Shown: positions 9,189-16,523 of the stretch, piece by piece
Position numbering within the stretch: the first letter of the stretch is position 1
How the letters are laid out: each line of letters opens with the position of its first letter
Assembly: GCA_947627405.1 (NCBI GenBank)
Contig: CANQVY010000003.1
Coordinates: forward strand, 1 to 28,698
Length of the DNA stretch: 28,698 bases
Source: an uncultured Bacilli bacterium
GTDB lineage: Bacteria; Bacillota_I; Bacilli_A; RF39; UBA660
Direction of reading: 5' to 3'
Notes under the pieces: generated by a model
Database searches by the model: none
What the model saw: only the letters and a program-made list of their open reading frames with translations
What the model was told of the DNA's origin: nothing
Program-made: the position numbers and the translations under genes

Positions 9189-10466
9189 TTTTTTTTGTAA
9201 AAATTTATTTTTATCCTCTTTGTCATGTATTAAGCTTTTAAATAATTGTTGAGCAATAGAAAAATTAGGGTTGTTATGATTTTTATGATTTTCAAACAAT
9301 TGCATAAAATGTGTATAATAATTTTCTTTAGAATTTAAATTAATTGTACTTTGAGTAATAGCAAGTGTGTCAATGAGCATGATGTAATAATCATCTACCC
9401 AATCATTTGGAAGATTAAGTATATGATTAAGCATGGATTCTGTTGATTGTATGTAGCGACCATATTTCATTTGATCGGGTACTTGTTCAAATAATTTTTG
9501 TACAGCATAATTTTTAAATAAATCATAATCATTTTCTAAAAAACGTTTTTCTAGTTGGGGATTTAAGGCAATTGTTGAATACTTTAAATTTATTAAATCT
9601 TGTTTATAACTAGGATCATTTCGAGGAAATGTTAATAAATTTGATTCGATTAATTGTGTTAAGCAAGAATAATAATTTATATTAAATTCTTCTGTTCCGA
9701 TTTCATTTGGATAAATGACTTGTTCCCTAAAATTTAAATTTTGTTGTAAAGCAATTTGTCTTTTTTCTTTTCTTTGGTTAAGTTTTAAATGATTGAAGTC
9801 TATTGCTAATTTTTGATAATTTGAGTTTGGTCGATGTATGAAATTTAAGGGGTCTAAATTTTGTTTTACTTGATTGAAGTTTATATTAAAAATTTTATAT
9901 TGCGCCAATCTATTTAGTAAATACTTAGCTTTTTCTTTATTTTTTATAAGACTCTCTTTTTCTTTTTGATAATCTTTGCTTGTAGCACAATTATGATATT
10001 CTAATGAGGATAATATTTGATAGCTGACTATAATTTTATTATAGCAATATAAACTATCGGTTAAGATCATTTGTAGGTTATCTTGTTCTTCTTGCTTTTG
10101 CTTTTGTATCATTTCATTTAGCCATGTGCTTGTTATAATCTTATGGTAAAATAAAGAATCAAATATTAGAATGTCAGACATGCTTTTATGAAACTTTAGC
10201 TTCCACAATATTAGCATTTCTTGTGCTTTTTTAAGATTTACAAGAACAATAGCATCATCATGAAATTCACATACGTTTTTTAATGCAGATTTGTCAAATT
10301 CAGTAATATCGGTAAATGTGATTTGAATTTCGTCTCTTTCAAACAATTGGTCTTGTATGGTATCTAATAATGTGTTGAACATTTCTGTAGATATATAATT
10401 TATATCGTGCTTTTCTTTTAAATAGGTAAGAATTAAAAGCGCTACATAGGATTGATTAATTTCCAT
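9186..10466 (-). CDS. Unrecognised 426-residue, mostly helical protein
   Basis: I recognise no family. The protein is probably cytosolic, predicted largely alpha-helical, and unusually rich in Asn, Gln, Lys, Ile and Leu, with Lys/Gln-rich stretches around residues 120-130 and 165-180. No Walker, helix-turn-helix, metal-binding or catalytic signature is evident, and there is no transmembrane segment or signal peptide. The ATG at 10466 is preceded on the minus strand by GGAGG with good spacing, and a plausible promoter lies just upstream, so the gene looks real and expressed. It stands alone, convergent with addA and divergent from the thioredoxin-like gene. Neither neighbour gives a functional hint beyond the shared terminator. 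Confidence 0.8.
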   Translation of the reverse strand: MEINQSYVALLILTYLKEKHDINYISTEMFNTLLDTIQDQLFERDEIQITFTDITEFDKSALKNVCEFHDDAIVLVNLKKAQEMLILWKLKFHKSMSDILIFDSLFYHKIITSTWLNEMIQKQKQEEQDNLQMILTDSLYCYNKIIVSYQILSSLEYHNCATSKDYQKEKESLIKNKEKAKYLLNRLAQYKIFNINFNQVKQNLDPLNFIHRPNSNYQKLAIDFNHLKLNQRKEKRQIALQQNLNFREQVIYPNEIGTEEFNINYYSCLTQLIESNLLTFPRNDPSYKQDLINLKYSTIALNPQLEKRFLENDYDLFKNYAVQKLFEQVPDQMKYGRYIQSTESMLNHILNLPNDWVDDYYIMLIDTLAITQSTINLNSKENYYTHFMQLFENHKNHNNPNFSIAQQLFKSLIHDKEDKNKFLQKK

Positions 10467-10490
10467 AAAATTTCCTCCAATTTATTGTAT

Positions 10491-10519
10491 ATTATAGCGA
10501 TATTTTGATAAAAAGTAAA
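10491..10519 (-). promoter_or_regulatory. Promoter for the minus-strand 9186-10466 gene
   Basis: Read on the minus strand, TATAAT (10491-10496) is preceded by TTTACT (10514-10519) with a 17-base spacer. It lies about 25 bases before the start codon. Confidence 0.5.
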
Positions 10520-10562
10520 GAAACAATTTATTTTGAAAATTTATGTTTTTCTCATACTATTA

Positions 10563-10591
10563 TTGATTTATAAATTTATTAGTGTTATTCT
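10563..10591 (+). promoter_or_regulatory. Promoter for the thioredoxin-like gene
   Basis: TTGATT (10563-10568), a 17-base spacer ending in TG-T, and TATTCT (10586-10591). It lies just before AGGAGG and the ATG at 10610. Confidence 0.55.
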
Positions 10592-10609
10592 TTTTGTAGG
10601 AGGGTTAAT

Positions 10610-11113
10610 ATGGAAAAAGAAGAAATATTAAAAAAAATTTTGGCTTTTGTTAAAGTATTAGTTGTATTAGCGGTTGTCAATACAATTCTCTTATTTATTG
10701 CTTTAGGAGGTCAAAGTGAAACAAAAGCAGAAACAAGTAGTAATGAGGAATATGATGTAAGTATGTTTGAACAAATATCAAGCTCAGATTTCATCCAATT
10801 GTTTAATGATAAAAATAGTGGAACGAATATAATTTATTTAGGAAGAGAAGGATGTAGTTATTGTCTTGCGTTCTTACCTTCATTACAACAAGCACAAAGG
10901 GAATTAGGCTATAAAACAAAATATCTAGACATTGCATCTGTTAGTGATAGCGAAGCTGAAAAAATTATGGCATTAAATGATTTCTTAGGGGAAAATTATG
11001 GTTATACACCGATTGTTATTATTACTAAAAATGGTAAATATGTAGATGGGTCTGTTGGATATGTTGAATATGATGATTTTATTTCATTCTTAAATAAAAA
11101 TGGAATTAAATAG
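10610..11113 (+). CDS. Membrane-anchored thioredoxin-fold protein (bacteriocin-accessory/PedC-like)
   Basis: This 167-residue protein has an N-terminal membrane anchor (about residues 10-34, positive-inside), a short Ser/Glu-rich linker, and an extracytoplasmic thioredoxin domain. The active-site motif is GREGCSYC, with Cys82 and Cys85, and the conserved cis-proline is in YTPIVII. The sequence around YLGREGCSYCLAFLPSL resembles the PedC/BrcD 'bacteriocin transport accessory' group and other small Firmicute thiol-disulfide proteins. No bacteriocin or exporter gene is nearby, so a general role in oxidising, reducing or isomerising disulfides outside the membrane is more likely. AGGAGG precedes the start. 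A terminator directly follows, although the next membrane-protein gene starts only 44 bases downstream. Confidence 0.8.
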   Translation: MEKEEILKKILAFVKVLVVLAVVNTILLFIALGGQSETKAETSSNEEYDVSMFEQISSSDFIQLFNDKNSGTNIIYLGREGCSYCLAFLPSLQQAQRELGYKTKYLDIASVSDSEAEKIMALNDFLGENYGYTPIVIITKNGKYVDGSVGYVEYDDFISFLNKNGIK

Positions 11114-11140
11114 AAGTTGTTTTAGGATAACAACTTTTTT
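11114..11140 (+). terminator. Intrinsic terminator after the thioredoxin-like gene
   Basis: AAGTTGTT (11114-11121) pairs with AACAACTT (11129-11136), followed by a T run. The next gene starts only about 20 bases later, so read-through or attenuation is possible. Confidence 0.8.
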
Positions 11141-11157
11141 AATAGAAAGGTGGTCTT

Positions 11158-11529
11158 ATGAATAAAAATTTAAATTATGAATTAAAAAGTACTTTAAAAT
11201 CAACGATTTTAGTTGGTCTTGTTTTAACTATTGGAATTGTTGTTAATACCATTTTAGATAATGAGCAATATACCTTTTCCTTATGGCTTGGTAACTTATT
11301 AAAGATTATACCCATTGTGCTTACTTGCCTTATTGTGGATGATTTATATCGCTTCAATACAAAAAAGTATAGAAAAGATAAGTTATTAATCGAAACATTT
11401 TTATTGGTATTGATGGTTTTGTGTAGTATTTCCTATGATTTTAATTTGACAAGTACTATTTTATTTCTAATCATTATTAGTTATAATTTTTTATTGATTA
11501 CATCTGAATTTATTAAAAAGCATAAGTAA
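11158..11529 (+). CDS. Small four-helix membrane protein, unknown
   Basis: This 123-residue hydrophobic protein has four predicted transmembrane helices (about residues 15-33, 43-61, 77-93 and 98-116), with a basic loop RFNTKKYRKDK between the second and third. I recognise no family. It follows the membrane-anchored thioredoxin-like gene on the same strand, with a good AAAGGTGG ribosome site, and has no obvious promoter of its own apart from the terminator between them. It may be co-expressed by read-through and could be a partner in the same membrane. That link is inference from adjacency only. Confidence 0.75.
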   Translation: MNKNLNYELKSTLKSTILVGLVLTIGIVVNTILDNEQYTFSLWLGNLLKIIPIVLTCLIVDDLYRFNTKKYRKDKLLIETFLLVLMVLCSISYDFNLTSTILFLIIISYNFLLITSEFIKKHK

Positions 11530-11565
11530 ACTTTCACATATTGATTGGAAGTTTCTCTTTTTTTT
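11528..11565 (+). terminator. Intrinsic terminator after the small membrane protein
   Basis: AAACTTTC (11528-11535) pairs with GGAAGTTT (11547-11554, one G-U), followed by a long T-rich tract. It begins in the stop codon. Confidence 0.75.
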
Positions 11566-11569
11566 CTTT

Positions 11570-11580
11570 TGTGCTATAAT
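11570..11580 (+). promoter_or_regulatory. TRTG-extended -10 promoter of the SDR operon
   Basis: TGTG-C-TATAAT directly follows the T tract of the preceding terminator. No good -35 is seen. The leader is about 15 nt. Confidence 0.6.
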
Positions 11581-11601
11581 ATGATGGATTGAGGTGGGTG
11601 T

Positions 11602-12294
11602 ATGGAAAACAAAGTTGCGTTGGTTATAGGAGCTTCTAGTGAAATTGGAAAGGCGATTACAGAAGGACTAGTGGCTTGTGGATATAATGTAGTTATGACC
11701 TATAAAGATCATTTTGAAAGTATAGTAAAGAGTGAAAAAAGTTTATTGATGAGATGTGATATTACTAAAGAACAAGATATTATTGATTTAGTGAATTCAA
11801 CAGTAGAGCATTTTGGACATATTGATTTAATTGTTAATAATGCAGGAATTTCTTTAGATAATTTGATTGAAGAAAAAACGAAAGAAGAATTTATGAAAGT
11901 GTTGGATACAAATTTAGTAGGGCCTTTTTTAGTGGTTAAACATGCTTCTAAATATTTGGAAGGAAGTATTGTTATTCAAATCGCTTCTACAGATGGTATA
12001 GATACTTATAATGAATATAATATTGATTATTCTGTTTCTAAGGCGGGACTGATTCATTTAACAAAAACACTTGCTTATGCTTTACCAAAAACAAAATTTT
12101 ATTGTGTAGCTCCTAATTATGTGAATACAGAATCAATACGAAATATGAATCCTAACTTTTTAAAAGAAGAGTTAAAAAGAGTAGGGCAAAGGCAATTCAT
12201 AGAACCTAGTGAAGTTGCAAAAGAGGTTGTTGCATTAACTAAAGGGGATAAAAAAAGTGGATCTTTAATTTTAATAAGGGGTGATAAAAAATGA
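11602..12294 (+). CDS. Short-chain dehydrogenase/reductase (FabG-like)
   Basis: This 230-residue NAD(P)-dependent oxidoreductase has the classical SDR fold. The N-terminal cofactor loop is GASSEIG (residues 10-16), a mild variant of TGxxxGxG, and NNAG appears in the middle. The catalytic residues are Ser129, Tyr143 and Lys147 (IAST...DYSVSKAG). The best-known relatives are 3-oxoacyl-ACP reductases, but no other fatty-acid gene is near. Instead the gene overlaps by four bases a PLP-dependent lyase-like gene, suggesting the two act on related small molecules. The true substrate cannot be told from sequence. It has its own extended -10 promoter and a GAGGTGGG ribosome site. Confidence 0.88.
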   Translation: MENKVALVIGASSEIGKAITEGLVACGYNVVMTYKDHFESIVKSEKSLLMRCDITKEQDIIDLVNSTVEHFGHIDLIVNNAGISLDNLIEEKTKEEFMKVLDTNLVGPFLVVKHASKYLEGSIVIQIASTDGIDTYNEYNIDYSVSKAGLIHLTKTLAYALPKTKFYCVAPNYVNTESIRNMNPNFLKEELKRVGQRQFIEPSEVAKEVVALTKGDKKSGSLILIRGDKK

Positions 12295-13550
12295 AAGAAA
12301 ATAGGATGGCAAATTCAGAAGTTCTTTCCTTAGTCAATGATTGTGAAAAAAAAGTGCAATCTGTATTTAAAAAATATGAAGATATTTGTGGTTACAATAG
12401 TTATAAAGTACTACAGGCTTTTCATAAAAACAAAATTAATGAAGCACATTTTAATTCCACAACGGGATATGGATATAATGATTTAGGAAGAGAAGCTATT
12501 GAAAATGTTTATAAAGACCTTTTTCATAGTGAGGCTGCTTTAGTTCGTGGCCAATTTATTTCTGGTTCTCATGCCTTGACTGTATCCTTATTTGCTCTTT
12601 TAAGACCAGGAGATCGATTATTAAGTATAACAGGAAGTCCTTATGATACTTTGCATGAAGTTATTGGAATTGTAGAAAATGAATCTAGTTTAAAATCTTT
12701 TGGAATTCTTTATGATGAAATAGAATTAGTTAAAGATGATTTTGATTATGAAAAAATAGGAAAATATTTAAAAGAAAATAAGGTTAAGGTGATTGAGATA
12801 CAAAGATCCAAAGGTTATTCTACTCGTAAAAGTATAGGAATTGAAAAAGTTGAAAAAGTGGCGCAGTTTATTAAAAATATAAGTAAAGATATTATTATTA
12901 TGGTAGATAATTGTTATTGTGAATTTGTTTCAAAAAAAGAACCTATTGAAGTGGGTTGTGATTTAGCGGTTGGATCCTTGATTAAAAACTTAGGAGGAGG
13001 AATTGCTCCCAATGGAGCATATATTGTTGGAAGAAAGGATTTAATTAAGCTGTGCGCAGAACGATTGACTTTACCTGGAGAAGGGGCAGAAGTTGGTCCT
13101 ACTTTAGGAATTAATAAAAGCATTTTGCAAGGTTTATTTTTGGCCCCTAGTGTTGTTTTAAGTAGTCTAAAAACAGCTATTCTTACGAGTATTGTTTTAG
13201 AAACTTTAGGATATGATGTTGAGCCAAAGTATAATGATGATCGCGTGGATATTGTGCAAAATATTATTTTTCGTGATAAAGAAAAGTTAATTAAATATAC
13301 ACAAGGAATTCAAAGTGCTTCACCAATCGATTCTACGGCTCTTCCTATGCCATGGGATATGCCAGGGTATAAAAATCCGGTTATTATGGCTAGTGGTTCT
13401 TTTACACAAGGTTCTTCTATTGAGATATCTTGTGATGGGCCTATTCGAAAACCCTATATTGCATATCAGCAAGGGTCTCTTACTTATGAGTATGGTAAAA
13501 TTGCTTTAATAAGAGCAATTACCTTTCTAGGAGAAATACATGAAAATTAA
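12291..13550 (+). CDS. ynbB: YnbB-like PLP enzyme (methionine gamma-lyase / 'aluminium resistance' family)
   Basis: This 419-residue fold-type I PLP-dependent protein belongs to the family annotated as aluminium-resistance protein or methionine gamma-lyase family (Bacillus YnbB). Family hallmarks are the N-terminal QAFHKNKINEAHFNSTTGYGYND, FISGSHALTVSLFALLRPGD, and the PLP lysine in GSLIKNLGGG (Lys232), with PNGAYIVG after it. Length is normal. The biochemical reaction of YnbB itself is not firmly established. The start codon overlaps the SDR stop as ATGA, and the next small gene begins inside its last codons, so the three are translationally coupled. In Bacillus this gene lies near hflX and glnRA, so here it is in different company. 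Confidence 0.88.
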   Translation: MKENRMANSEVLSLVNDCEKKVQSVFKKYEDICGYNSYKVLQAFHKNKINEAHFNSTTGYGYNDLGREAIENVYKDLFHSEAALVRGQFISGSHALTVSLFALLRPGDRLLSITGSPYDTLHEVIGIVENESSLKSFGILYDEIELVKDDFDYEKIGKYLKENKVKVIEIQRSKGYSTRKSIGIEKVEKVAQFIKNISKDIIIMVDNCYCEFVSKKEPIEVGCDLAVGSLIKNLGGGIAPNGAYIVGRKDLIKLCAERLTLPGEGAEVGPTLGINKSILQGLFLAPSVVLSSLKTAILTSIVLETLGYDVEPKYNDDRVDIVQNIIFRDKEKLIKYTQGIQSASPIDSTALPMPWDMPGYKNPVIMASGSFTQGSSIEISCDGPIRKPYIAYQQGSLTYEYGKIALIRAITFLGEIHEN

Positions 13551-13824
13551 TGGTGAGGAATATAGTATTGATGAACTTTTAAATGCAATTCCAATCGATT
13601 TTTTAAAAAGAACAAAGGGAGGATTATTTCTCAATGATCATGAAAAAAATATTTTAGAAAGATATGACATTCATTATGAAAATTATTCTCGATTAAGTGA
13701 TCTTGTATTTGAAATCGAAACAGTTATTAATGAAAACTATGACAATGATTATAATATAGATGATTTGATCGATTTATCTACTGATCTATCAGAAAGAAGT
13801 TATTATGAAGAAGCAAGAAAATAG
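13540..13824 (+). CDS. Small acidic protein, unknown
   Basis: This 94-residue soluble protein is rich in Asp, Glu, Tyr and Ile, with a strongly acidic C-terminal half (NENYDNDYNIDDLIDLSTDL). It begins 11 bases before the end of the ynbB-like gene, out of frame with it. The start is supported by GGAGAAATAC immediately upstream and by the typical operon overlap. No motif or family is recognised. The tight coupling suggests a helper or regulator for the SDR/PLP enzymes, but this is inference. It is followed by a long hairpin terminator. Confidence 0.72.
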   Translation: MKINGEEYSIDELLNAIPIDFLKRTKGGLFLNDHEKNILERYDIHYENYSRLSDLVFEIETVINENYDNDYNIDDLIDLSTDLSERSYYEEARK

Positions 13825-13850
13825 TTTTAGATGGAACAAGATAGTATGGA

Positions 13851-13896
13851 AAGAAGCTTATCAATGAAATTGGTTAATAGACTTGCTTCTTTTTTT
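13851..13896 (+). terminator. Long-stem intrinsic terminator after the SDR operon
   Basis: AAGAAGC (13851-13857) pairs with GCTTCTT (13885-13891). Inside, TTATCAAT pairs imperfectly with ATTGGTTAA. Seven T's end the structure. Confidence 0.78.
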
Positions 13897-13905
13897 GATT
13901 TGGTG

Positions 13906-13911
13906 TATAAT
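13906..13911 (+). promoter_or_regulatory. -10 element for the ECF ATPase-truA operon
   Basis: TATAAT preceded by GGTG, starting 15 bases after the terminator stem. A weak TTGCTT (13883-13888) lies at 17-base spacing inside that stem. Confidence 0.5.
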
Positions 13912-13937
13912 AGTTTCTTCTGATTTGGAGGGGTATT

Positions 13938-14723
13938 ATGAATGACAATGTTTTAGTGGCAAATCAATTGTGCTTTTCAATAGGGAAAACTTGTATATTT
14001 CAAAATTTTAATTTAACTATAAAGCAAAGAGAAATAGTTTCTATAATAGGTGCGAATAAATGTGGTAAGAGTACATTAATAAAACTTTTAAGCGGATTTT
14101 ATTATACTGAGAATCAAATCACAGTCAGCAATATTTCTTTAAATGAAAAAACCAAGGATGGTTTTTTTAAAAAAGTAGGACTTGTGTGTACGAATTATAG
14201 TGAAATTCATGATAAAGTAAAAGATTATATTGAATCTGATATTAAGAAGAAAGATAGTTCTTTTTATAATGAAGTGATGGAAATGTGTGCTATTAAATCT
14301 CTTCTCCAAAAGAGAGTTGACCAATTGAATTGTGATGATTTTGTTTTAGTAGAATTGTGTAAGAACTTAGTTAAAAAGCCTAATGTTTTATTTATTGATT
14401 ATACCAATCTTTGTATTAGTGAAAAATTAAAAAAACAAATAGAAGGTTTTTATTCTTTCATAAAACAAGAAGGAATTGCGATTGTATTTGCTACGAATAA
14501 TGCTTCCGATATTTTATTATCAGATACAACTTATGTGCTTCATAAGGGGGTTATTGCTTTATCCGGAAAGACAAATGAGGTTTTAAAACAGGATAGACTC
14601 CTTTTAAATTTTGGGATAGAACTTCCTTTTGAAGTGGATCTTTCTTTAAAACTTGGTATGTATAATTTAATTGATGATCTTTATTATGATATGGATAAGT
14701 TGGTGGAAAAATTATGGAAATAA
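13938..14723 (+). CDS. Degenerate ECF-transporter ATPase, EcfA1 position
   Basis: This 261-residue ABC ATPase-like protein sits where ecfA1 lies in Firmicutes (ecfA1-ecfA2-ecfT-truA-rplM-rpsI). Walker A is intact (GANKCGKST, residues 38-46), so nucleotide binding is plausible. Other motifs are lost. The Q-loop reads VCTNY (Gln replaced, about 84-87), the LSGGQ signature is LNCDD (130-134), Walker B is VLFIDYT with Tyr155 in place of the catalytic Glu, the D-loop is unrecognisable, and the switch His is Asn187. The frame is fully open and has a strong GGAGG, so it is not a simple pseudogene. It overlaps the next gene by 10 bases. It could have become a nucleotide-sensing or structural subunit. 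Assignment rests on fold motifs plus gene order. Confidence 0.75.
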   Translation: MNDNVLVANQLCFSIGKTCIFQNFNLTIKQREIVSIIGANKCGKSTLIKLLSGFYYTENQITVSNISLNEKTKDGFFKKVGLVCTNYSEIHDKVKDYIESDIKKKDSSFYNEVMEMCAIKSLLQKRVDQLNCDDFVLVELCKNLVKKPNVLFIDYTNLCISEKLKKQIEGFYSFIKQEGIAIVFATNNASDILLSDTTYVLHKGVIALSGKTNEVLKQDRLLLNFGIELPFEVDLSLKLGMYNLIDDLYYDMDKLVEKLWK

Positions 14724-15508
14724 AATTTGAGAATGTAGGTTATAAAAGTAATTTAAGTTATGCAAATTTCACTATTACATCATCAATTACAGGAATTACT
14801 GGCAAAAACAAACAGTATGTTGTTGATATGATCTGTGGGGATATTTTTCCAATGATAGGAAAGGTATCTATAGGGAATATAGAATTAAAGGAAGAAGAAA
14901 AAGAACAGATTTATAAATTAGTAGGGGTTGTACGAAAACAAATAGATAATAGCTTTTTGGATTGTAGTGTTATGCATCATATCGTTCGTATTTTAGATAA
15001 AAGTAATTATCAGAATAATAATATTACTGTAAGAATAAAAGACGCTTTGCAGATGGTTGGTTTAGATGAGTCCTATTTAACTCGAAAGATTCAAACTTTG
15101 TCTACAGGAGAATTAAAATTAATTATGATAGGAGCGGTTTTAATTACCAATCCAAAAATTTTGATTTTAGAAGAACCAATTTTAGGACTTGACTTTTATA
15201 ATAAAAGAAAAATTTTAAAGATGATACATTTATTAAAAGAAAAATATCATAAAACAATACTTATTGTAAGTGAGGATTCCGATTTTTTATATCAATATAC
15301 TGAACAAGTTATTTTTACAGATGATTGTAATCGCATTCAATTATATAATACGGACGAGGCTTTTTTAGATATTGATTTATTGTTGAGCAACCATGTTGAA
15401 GTTCCTAAATTAGTAAAATTTACGTATAAAGCAAATAGGAAAGGGGCTAAACTACACTACCACAAAGATATTCGGGATTTAATTAAAGACATTTATAAGC
15501 ATGTTTAG
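14714..15508 (+). CDS. Degenerate ECF-transporter ATPase, EcfA2 position
   Basis: This 264-residue ABC ATPase-like protein decayed in the opposite way from its neighbour. Walker A is lost (GITGKNKQY, residues 27-35, no GKS/T). The Q-loop Gln is kept (VVRKQIDNSF, Gln76), the signature is nearly intact (LSTGE, 129-133), and Walker B with the catalytic Glu is present (LILEEP, Glu154, though the Mg-binding Asp is Glu153), as is the D-loop GLD. The switch His is Glu187. The C-terminal extension after about residue 205 fits EcfA proteins. It overlaps the previous gene and is eight bases from truA. The ecfT gene expected between it and truA is absent. A working transporter in the normal sense seems unlikely unless EcfT and better ATPases lie elsewhere. 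Confidence 0.75.
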   Translation: MEIKFENVGYKSNLSYANFTITSSITGITGKNKQYVVDMICGDIFPMIGKVSIGNIELKEEEKEQIYKLVGVVRKQIDNSFLDCSVMHHIVRILDKSNYQNNNITVRIKDALQMVGLDESYLTRKIQTLSTGELKLIMIGAVLITNPKILILEEPILGLDFYNKRKILKMIHLLKEKYHKTILIVSEDSDFLYQYTEQVIFTDDCNRIQLYNTDEAFLDIDLLLSNHVEVPKLVKFTYKANRKGAKLHYHKDIRDLIKDIYKHV

Positions 15509-15516
15509 GAGTTTGT

Positions 15517-16269
15517 ATGAGATACTTAATGACATTTTGTTATAATGGTAGTAAATATAATGGATATCAAAGACAACCAGGGGGATTAAAAACAATTCAA
15601 GAGGAATTGGAAAATGCTTTAACGTATATTAATGGTGGAAATTTTGTTGAAATTTTTGCATCGGGAAGAACTGATAAGAAGGTTCATGCTTTGGGGCAAA
15701 CGGCACATTTTGATTTGGATCTGGATATTTCGTTGGAGAAACTAAAACGAGCAATTAATAGTAATATAAGCAAAGATATTCACGTGATTAATATTCAAAT
15801 TGTAAATTCAAATTTTCATGCTCGGTATGATGCGATTTCTAAAAAATATATATATTCATTAAATATGGGAGAATACAATCCCCTTGAAAAGGATTTTGTT
15901 TTGCAATATGGTAAGAAGCTTAATATTGATTTGATGGAAAAAGCCATAAAGTACTTTGTTGGAAAGCATAATTTTCAATTGTTTGTGGGTGGAGATACGA
16001 AAAAGAAAAGTTATGAACGAGAAATTTTTGATGCTTACATTGATAAACAGGGAGAAAAGCTGAATTTTACTTTTATTGGGGATGGATTTATGCAATATCA
16101 AATTCGAAATATGGTAGGCACTTTGATTAAAATAGGGCAAAAAAAATTTTTACCAGAAAAGATAAAGAGTATGTTAGAGGGAAAAGATAAAAATTTAATT
16201 TATTGCATAGATGGTTGTGGATTGAAATTGGTAGAAGTAAAATATGAATCCACATTTTTAGATCTGTAA
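15517..16269 (+). CDS. truA: tRNA pseudouridine(38-40) synthase TruA
   Basis: TruA converts uridines 38-40 in the anticodon stem-loop of many tRNAs to pseudouridine. The 250-residue length is normal. The catalytic aspartate is Asp53 in SGRTDKKVHA, preceded by the family N-terminus YNGSKYNGYQRQPG. Conserved later blocks include FHARYDAISKKYIY and the C-terminal FMQYQIRNMVGTLIKIG. AGGAG lies before the ATG. It is the last gene of the unit beginning with the two ECF ATPase relics and precedes rplM-rpsI, the standard Firmicute order. No clear terminator follows it, so some transcripts may run into the ribosomal genes. Confidence 0.96.
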   Translation: MRYLMTFCYNGSKYNGYQRQPGGLKTIQEELENALTYINGGNFVEIFASGRTDKKVHALGQTAHFDLDLDISLEKLKRAINSNISKDIHVINIQIVNSNFHARYDAISKKYIYSLNMGEYNPLEKDFVLQYGKKLNIDLMEKAIKYFVGKHNFQLFVGGDTKKKSYEREIFDAYIDKQGEKLNFTFIGDGFMQYQIRNMVGTLIKIGQKKFLPEKIKSMLEGKDKNLIYCIDGCGLKLVEVKYESTFLDL

Positions 16270-16417
16270 TATTATAATTGTCACTGGGAGATAGGATTTT
16301 AAACTTTTGAGCAATTTACTAAAATTATAAAAAGCAATGTAAAAAGTATTAAGTTAGATATAATACCTATAGATCGTTATAATTAATTATATCAAAAAGT
16401 ATAAATTGTAAAAATTA

Positions 16418-16446
16418 TTGACATTTATGCATATATTTAGTATAAT
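16418..16446 (+). promoter_or_regulatory. Consensus sigma-A promoter of rplM-rpsI
   Basis: Perfect TTGACA (16418-16423), exactly 17 bases, and perfect TATAAT (16441-16446). This is the strongest promoter in the window, as expected for ribosomal protein genes. A second TATAAT at 16359-16364 lacks a good -35. Confidence 0.92.
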
Positions 16447-16452
16447 CTTAAT

Positions 16453-16515
16453 CGGTACATTTAGAAATCCCAATATTAAATAACTCTGTTCCGGAGGGTT
16501 AGAATTAAGAAGGAG
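16453..16515 (+). promoter_or_regulatory. rplM 5' leader with a hairpin, possible L13 autoregulatory leader
   Basis: The roughly 70-nt leader contains a hairpin AACTCT (16482-16487) with AGGGTT (16495-16500, one G-U) around GTTCCGG, just before AAGGAG. L13 leaders are known upstream of Firmicute rplM. I cannot verify that this fold matches the consensus. Confidence 0.4.
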
Positions 16516-16523
16516 ATCATAAT

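Noticed and set aside
10610..11113. Part of a bacteriocin cluster
   Set aside because: No precursor peptide, immunity or exporter gene is in the neighbourhood. The resemblance is only to the thioredoxin-fold accessory domain.
13846..13923. 26-codon open frame after the SDR operon
   Set aside because: It coincides with the terminator hairpin and the next -10, and has no ribosome site.
13938..15508. ECF genes as simple pseudogenes
   Set aside because: Both frames are open over full length, overlap by 10 bases, have proper ribosome sites, and retain different motifs rather than random breaks.
16359..16364. Second rplM promoter
   Set aside because: TATAAT is present but no acceptable -35 lies at 16-18 bases and there is no extended TG, so it was not listed as a feature.
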